Shown here: positions 57,635 through 64,000 of the stretch, one piece after another | Layout: each line of letters begins with the position of its first letter | Numbering within the stretch: position 1 is the stretch's first letter | DNA from: Linnemannia elongata | Taxonomy: Eukaryota; Mortierellomycota; Mortierellomycetes; Mortierellales; Mortierellaceae | Assembly: GCA_036320915.1 (NCBI GenBank) | Contig: JAXBDG010000005.1 | Location: 1,488,001 to 1,552,000, forward strand | Direction of reading: 5' to 3' | Length of the DNA: 64,000 nt | Position numbers and translations under genes: made by a program | The notes under the pieces: generated by a model | What the model was told of the DNA's origin: nothing | Databases searched by the model: none | The model's input: only the letters and a program-made list of their open reading frames with translations

Positions 57635-58224
57635 ATCATCATTTGTTTTTCATCTTCCCCCCCCCCCCCCTCTCTCTCCCTTCTCTCACATTCCAAAAAA
57701 AAACCAGCATAATTTTGTAATAAATTGATATCGCATCGACATACCATAACTCCCTCATCGCGAATGGCTCGGGCATTTTGCTTTTGAAATAAAGCGACTG
57801 GGATCGTATTGCTCTGGTGGTGTGTGACTGTCTAAACTGACTACTACTTCAAGAGGTTGTTCGCTGTTGTTGATATGCATGCCCTGGAGGGTCGCGGAAA
57901 AAAATGTGAAAAAAATGTGAAAAAAAAAGAACTAAACCAATGTCAGACGCAAAAGGGCGATGTCATTTGTAACAGTAGGTTGTAGACTTATGTCAAAAAT
58001 GATGGGTGTTTTATTATTATTTGAATAGAGGTCATGAAGTACAAGAGAATCTACAAGGACAAAGAAAGAAACGAGGCAACGGAAAGAACAAGAAAATTAT
58101 TTTGGGCATGAAGAACAACGATCGTTAAAGGCAGAAAAAAAAAAAAAAAAAGGTGAAAAAGGTGCAGCAAAAAATGAAGTGACAAAAGATGACAGAAAGG
58201 TAATCGTCAAGAAGAAGGATCCAT
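57635..58224. other. Intergenic between convergent genes, with AATAAA signal
   Basis: AATAAA at 57719-57724, 85 bases after the KAP123 stop, is a likely 3'-end signal. A C run lies at about 57659-57670 and an A run near 58136-58151. Nothing else is recognised. Confidence 0.6.
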
Positions 58225-61200
58225 CTAGGAGCTTCTGCGAGAGTAGCTCTGGAACAACATGGGACCTGTCGAGAAGCGAGTAACGACAGTGTGAAGGGTA
58301 GGGTGAATTAATCGGAAGTGGAAGATATAACCCGGATCCTCCAGATCCTTCAAGTCCACTGCTGGGGCAGATGATGACGGCACCTCAGCAGCACGTCTTG
58401 CTTTCTCGCGCTGGATCAAATGATGCAGACTCGAGCAGTTGACGCGAGCCCGAACTTCGACTTGTCCCTGTCGTAACTCCATTACGTTTGTACTATAAGT
58501 CGAGGCTTCCTGCGCGGCCTCGCCCTCGGCAGTTTGCATCACGTCGGTAGGAGGAGGCGGGATGCTGAATTGGAGGATGGGGTATGTCGACGGGCTCTCC
58601 TTAGAGACGCGCGAAGGCGAGAGGCGGCGGTGCTCATGGAGCAACTTTGAACACGAGTTGCAAGATCCCTTGAGCTCGATACCGTCTCCAGCATGATCAT
58701 GATGAGGATGATCTGGCAAAGGCGAAGAGGTCGAGATCGAAGACTGGCCGAGCTCAATACTGGTCTCGAGAATGTAAGTCATCTCGTTCAAAATGTTGGC
58801 CGATCGACCGCCCACCCGCTTAACCATCTCGTGAGGGAATCGGATACCCAGGAATTCTTTGGGTAGCGAGGGCTGAGGTTGAATAGAGTCAGGGATGGGG
58901 ACCGTCGCCAATCGAATCTCAATACCAAAAGAGTCGCCTGTTCTGAACAAGTTGGCAGGACCCGAAGGAAGAGCAGCAGAAGACGACGAAGGCACCAACT
59001 TGCTGAAAGCAACAGACATCTCTATACCTTCCGAAGGAAGCGAGGACTCGTGCAAGAGACGGAGACGATCGTGGACTTCAGAGATAACGCCGGTATGGTA
59101 TCCTGACTCCCCGTTATCGGTCATGATGGTGTCACCGAGAACAACGCCTCGAGGGATCTCGTCACCCTTCAAGACCTTATTGTTGATCGTAATCGAGCCG
59201 TCCGAGCCAATCACTTGCATAGGCGGCAAATCCTGCTGATCTAGCGGAGGCATGTCGTGGTTGATGTAAACGCCACGAATAAGTTGCGTAAGACGATCAA
59301 TGGACTGGACACCTTGATCTTCTGTAGCCTGACTCTCGACGATAGTAGGCAAGGGATCCTGAGGCGGTTCGACATTAGAATCCTCGGCGTCCGAGTTGCT
59401 GTCAGTCGAGATGGATCCTTCGTCATTCTCGATCTCGACCATATCGGGTTGACCACGAGAGTGGCTTGAAACCAAGGTGCGAGATGTCGTCGAGTGACGA
59501 GTGCAGCTGACAGCTAGGTATCCAACCACTGCCGCAGTAGGAGCCACAGGATGAGGCAAGAACGAGTAGAACTCGTAGGGAGTCCTGGCTCCCGAAGACG
59601 AAGCGCCAGCTACAAGAAAAGCATGAAGATGCAGTTAATGCACAATGAACTTTTCGAAACGGTAAAATATTAAAAGATCGTAGCACAGATAAACATCCTA
59701 AGGCAGAGGACTTACCGATGACAAGGGAACGGATGATAGTCTCGTTTCCTTTCACAACCGCATACATCAAAGGCGTCATTGCCCAGGCATCAAGGGCTTC
59801 AAGTTCACATCCCTCCTCAATCAAGCGCAACGTCAGACGGTCAAGACCCATAAGGACACTCAAATGAAGTAAGTTGCCTTGATCCTCCAATTGGAACGAA
59901 ATGTCCATGCCAGAGGGGAGCTGGTCCAGAGTCATCAACAGACCCTCCTCAACCTGCTCGCGCGTCAGAATAACCAGCTCTGCATCCTCGTCTGTCGGAG
60001 GCGACTCGGACATCATGTTGCCACCATTGGAAGATCCTTCGCCCATACCGGAAGAATCAAATCCTGGAATCTCCTTCAAAATATCATTCACATCTCCTCT
60101 GCGACCTGTCGCCTGAGTATGAAGGTACTCGAGAGCACGGTGGGCGAGGCGAAGCTGAAGCTGCAAGATCAAAAGCTCTGTCTCCGTGTCGTCCGTGTAG
60201 GTGAACTGGTTCAGATCAGCAAAGCGGTTGCCCACGTTGTCATAGAGAGTGATCGGGACTGTTCCTGGAAGTGGGCTCTCAGGAGCCTTGCACAGGATGA
60301 GATTGGATGTCTCGATAACGACGTCCTGTGCTGGGAAGCATCCAAAGTAAGGCACCATGCCTTCCTGAAAGAATAGTCCACGAAGAGCCACATCGGTCGT
60401 TTTGCGGATCGGGCCACGGTCAGGTCTAACCTCAAAGATCCTTGGAGGCTGAGACCGAGGCTCTGAGCTCTCGCCCATGCCAGCGAGTGGCTGCTGGTTG
60501 GACATCGTGGTGCTACCTGAGTCAAAGTCGTTTGATTGGTCGTCTCCAAAGTTGGAAACCATAGAAGAATTGGTGAAATTGTCGTGCATGAAAGAGAGTG
60601 GCGAAGGGTAGCTGGAGGTGCTGGAGATGGATCCTGACCGAAGGAACTCGTCGTTCTGATCTGTCGACATTTGGCGGCTGTTGTTGGGATTCGTGGTGAC
60701 ATTGGGAATACTCCTTTGACGCTTGATAGTCTTGGTCTTGGGAGTAGGACCTTCTTTTGTCACTTTGGCGGGGCGCTGACTGGGATAGACTCGCTTGGCC
60801 TTGTGATGTCCAGAGCACATAATAGGAGCAGTGAAGCAGGTGGCGACTGTATCGGCGTCGTCCTCCCTCATATCAGCAACACTATTCCTTGCAAGCATGG
60901 AGTTGGTACGCTTGAGCCTGAATTCAAAGAGGTATCGATCCTTGTTGCCGCGCTCGCCATGGTCGGTGGAGGAGCAGAGAACCTTGGCAAGGACAGTGAC
61001 GGATCCGGTAGACGAGTCCACATGAGCGTAGGAAGATGTGTCCGTTGCTGATGGCGAAAGGGGGTCGAGCAAGACCAAGATAGGAGAAGATGGACCATAC
61101 TATAGATGTTTCATATATCATGTATGAAGATGGCGTTTAGTGACAGTTCAGAAATGAAGGCAGTGTTCAGTAAAAAGTGCGTCGGACGGTACTAACCTTG

Positions 61201-62953
61201 TGACAGCATTTGGCACAAGCGCCTCTCCTGATCTGGCCGCTTCGTGCGAGGTGGACAATGACTTGCAGGGTAAGTGGCTCGGCATCGGCACGAGGTTCTC
61301 CTGCGGTGTTAATAGCCTCGCGACGATCAACACGCATAGTGGGATATTTGGAGTTGCCGGGTGGTGTGCCAGCCTGACGTGTCAGCTGCAGTTTGATCAA
61401 GAACTGTTGGCCTGTCCGAACCTCTTCGACCAAGTTCGATGCGCCACCAGCCGAGCTGTCGTCCATTTGGTCCTTCTTTTGAATGATCCTTGCATCGATT
61501 GAATAGCCCTTCAGCTGTGATGATTGGACAGGTAGAGTAGCAGTAGATATGAGTAATCATCGTAAGCATTAATTTTGTCCGCCAGAGTATTAATGGTGCA
61601 TTATATCGGTGACCGTATGAACAATGAGCAGCAAAAAAGAGCCGTACCTCCTGCTGAAGTCCAGCTTCTGGTCGCACGATCAACGCGTCGCCTGTGCTTG
61701 TGCTTGTGCGGGATGCTGGCATTCCTTGAAGCAGTTCTGTGTGAAAAATCGATTGCCAAAAAAAGAAAGGAGAAAAATCAAGACTGAGTTAGGGCCACTA
61801 GATCGGGGATCTCACGCAGATCTATTCATCGGGAGACAAACAGCTAGATCGAAACTAAACGAACGAAAGAGAAAGACCTACGAGATCCCGGGCTAAGAAG
61901 AGGCATGTTGGAGTTCAGTATCGTGTTACTGGGGTGCACCCAGCCTTGGCTCGAGTATGCAGGGCCCGAGTGGTTCATCGGCATCGGGGGCTGTCCCTGA
62001 CTGGACTCGTACTCCAGAGGATGATAGTATGTGTTCATATGGCCTAGTGTATGCATTTGTTGCTGTTGCTGTTGTGATGAAGACGGCTGCTGTTGTTGTT
62101 GTTGCTGTTGCTGTTGCTCCTGTAATGACAGCGTAGCGATTTGCTCTATGGGCTGCTGGAGAGCAAGCATATTTGAGGAAATAGAGTGATGCTGATGAAG
62201 GGGGAAGGGTGCCATGGCCATGATATCCATTGATGCAGTTGTTGGCACAGAGGCACGAAGGAGATTGGGAGGATTGGATCGGATGCTGGTGGTATGGACA
62301 GTAGCCGTTGTGCCAGTCGTAGCGGTCGTTGGGGCTACGTTGAGGTATGGGTGAGCAAACGTAGGGTAAGGTCCGTTGGTCGTCGTCGTCGTGGCGGTGA
62401 TAGTGGCACCAGGTGGCTTTAGAGGGAGTTCTTGCTTTAATAGAGAAGGGAAGGCAGGGCCTGATGAATAGACGGGCTCAATGATTGTGCTCGGAGAAGG
62501 TACGGTCTGAACGAGAATAGGGGGCGAAATTGAGGCAGAGCTGGATTTTTGGCGCAAGGACTGTTGCTGCTGGAAACGCTGTTGCTGTTCTGCGAGGAGT
62601 TGCTTCTTTTGACGGATCTGGAGATTTTGAAGCTGCAGCTGGGCTTGCTGTTGCTGCTGTTGAAGGAGGAGACGTTGCTGTAGCTGAACTTGTTGCTGCT
62701 CCTGTTCTCGGGTGAGTTGTTGCTGTTGTTGCTGTTGTTGTGAATGTGGGTAGGGATGGTGAGGGTGTTGCAGGTGAGGATTGTTCTGTCCAATGATAGG
62801 CTGGTTGGTGGACGAGGGTGCAACGAGGCTAGGGTGAGTAGGAGAAGGAGTAGAAGTAGAAGTGGAAGGAGCAGAAGGGGAAGGGGTTGAAGTAGAAGTA
62901 GAAGAAGGGGCCGGGAAGGTATTCGGCAAGGTGGAGTGTGGATGGGAGATCAT
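58225..62953 (-). CDS. SPT23/MGA2-like transcription regulator with IPT and ankyrin domains and a duplicated N-terminal module
   Basis: Yeast Spt23/Mga2 are ER-anchored factors, cut free by the proteasome, that control the desaturase gene OLE1. Exons 62953-61882, 61736-61648, 61514-61197, 61099-59716 and 59609-58225 join in phase to 1415 residues. The first 360 are Pro/Ser/Thr and poly-Gln rich. A module at about 388-600 contains RTGQQFLIKLQL, CAKCCHKYGPSSPILVLL, VLAKVLCSSTDH, RYLFEFRL and FTAPIMCSGHHKAKR. An IPT/TIG domain follows at about 711-800 (RIFEVRPDRGPIRKTTDV, FGCFPAQDVV), then ankyrin repeats at about 895-990 (TPLMYAVVKGNETIIRSL). After an acidic linker, residues about 1150-1413 repeat the first module in diverged form (RTGDSFGIEIRL, VRARVNCSSLHH, GYIFHFRL, TGPMLF). 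No convincing C-terminal membrane helix is present. The start is the first ATG of the frame. Confidence 0.85.
62045..62130 (-). repeat. CAG/CAA repeat coding poly-Gln in the SPT23/MGA2-like gene
   Basis: Mixed CAG and CAA codons (CTG/TTG on the plus strand) encode two glutamine blocks split by PSSS. A second Gln-rich block lies at about 62560-62745. Such tracts are common in activator N-termini. Confidence 0.85.
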
Positions 62954-64000
62954 GACAAAAGAAAAGAAAGCGAGAGAGAGGTGGGCCAAGGGTGGCGGCA
63001 GAAATAGGGCGGTGGGTTGATGGGGGGGTAAGTGAGGAGGAAGGAAGGGCAGTTGGCGATTGAGTCGGACTGAGTAACAAGTTCAAGTTTAGTGTGATGT
63101 TTAGTTTTGTTTATGATGGAGGTGAGTTATGCGACAAAATGGAAGGGCGTGTTTTTTGATCGCCTTCTCGTGGAATGGTTTTGGTGAGTGCGAAGAGACT
63201 CACAAAAGAGAGTGTAAGCGATGGAGTGGAGTGGAGTATGTGAGAGTGGTAGTGAGAGGAGGGGTGGAAGAGAGAGAGAAGAGAGTCGGAGAGGAGAGGG
63301 AAGAGGGGCAAAAAGATAAAAAAATTCTGCGATTGAGGAGAAGAGCGACACAAATGAGAAAGAAAGGCCTTTGATTAGTTTGCTAAGAAAAAAAGTTGCG
63401 ATTCAAATCCTGAAGACTCTAAAACCATTGTCGCTATAGGGACTAGCTGGGAGACTAAAACCATGAAGAGACACAAGGAAAGTGGGTGGGGGGAACTGAC
63501 TGGGAAGAGAGGAAAGGAGGCAAAAGACGGAAATGGGGAAGAAGAAGAGGAGGAAGGTTGTTGCAAGGTTATAGCAGACTCCGAACAATGAAGGTCAGTT
63601 ACTCAACCTAACAAAGAGGAAGATCAGGAAGATCGCGTCTTCTTGTTGTCTGTCTGTTTGCAGGCTGGCAGTGCAACAAAGCACAGTACGTAAAAAGCGG
63701 AGAAAGCTGGACGGGAGAGACCTGTCATAGGCTAAAATAACAAGAGCATGGAAAACAAACAGAGACAGAGAGAGAAAGGAAGGGGGCAAAAGGGAGGGAG
63801 AGAGAGAGAGAGAAGGAGAGAAAAGAACAACCAGGGGGGAGGGGCACAGCATATCATCAACAGCATCAACAACAGCATCGGCAATGAATGTTAGACACAC
63901 AGAGGTCAACTCTTCGAAGGCTACTTGAGTTGCACAGGTCTAGATGGCAGCTTCAAGGCGAGTAGGAAACAAGAGGGTAGGAGCAACAAGGACAACCGAG
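62954..64000. promoter_or_regulatory. Promoter and CT-rich leader of the SPT23/MGA2-like gene
   Basis: 63180-63320 and 63470-63840 are strongly GA-rich on the plus strand, so pyrimidine-rich in the sense of the minus-strand gene. Minus-strand frames here are low-complexity Leu/Ser/Phe and not accepted as coding. No further gene is visible to the right edge. Confidence 0.5.

Noticed and set aside
1..64000. Biosynthetic gene cluster, transposon or CRISPR
   Set aside because: The genes are housekeeping or regulatory without synthases or tailoring enzymes. No transposase, reverse transcriptase, terminal repeats or regularly spaced repeats were seen.

Overview
The window looks like nuclear DNA of an early-diverging fungus, most probably Mucoromycota and plausibly Mortierellaceae. 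The genes have many short GT-AG introns, spacers carry long A/T homopolymers, and gene leaders are pyrimidine-rich. The gene set includes an EHD ATPase, an INSIG protein and a CASTOR-like ACT protein, which suits a lineage outside the yeasts. I see no prokaryotic or viral block, CRISPR array, rRNA or intact transposon. I could make no database comparison, so the organism is an inference.

Layout: 1-1816 holds the 5' part of a minus-strand CASTOR-like amino-acid sensor gene that runs off the left edge. 4130-5380 (minus) is a cysteine-rich single-pass membrane protein. 6462-6546 (plus) is tRNA-Leu(TAA). 7027-16300 is a run of four minus-strand membrane-biology genes: VPS60/CHMP5 (ESCRT-III), ATG3 (autophagy E2), an EHD dynamin-like ATPase and the nucleoporin NDC1. 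NDC1 shares a 325-bp divergent promoter with a plus-strand armadillo-repeat protein (16626-19208). Ribosomal protein eL42 follows, ending at 20872, then a Zn2Cys6 transcription factor (minus, 21108-25253) and an SH3-containing membrane protein (minus, 26267-27406).

The middle is sparse. Gene-poor stretches at 27.4-32.7, 33.2-35.8 and 37.8-42.7 kb surround a small GPI-anchored wall protein (32681-33226) and an MFS sugar transporter (minus, 35821-37784). INSIG (plus, 42731-45173) follows, with its conserved last exon beyond a 612-nt intron. Two unrecognised minus-strand genes come next (45872-48847 and 50839-52317), then the importin-beta KAP123 (plus, 53245-57634). The last gene is a 1415-residue SPT23/MGA2-like regulator (minus, 58225-62953) with IPT and ankyrin domains.

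The most striking observation is in this last protein. The module before its IPT domain appears a second time, diverged, at the extreme C-terminus, where yeast Spt23 and Mga2 have their ER membrane anchor. INSIG and the SPT23/MGA2-like protein both belong to families that control sterol or fatty-acid metabolism from the ER membrane, but their presence in one window may be chance. Exon boundaries were placed by hand from splice signals, reading phase and remembered family conservation; junctions I could not settle are marked.
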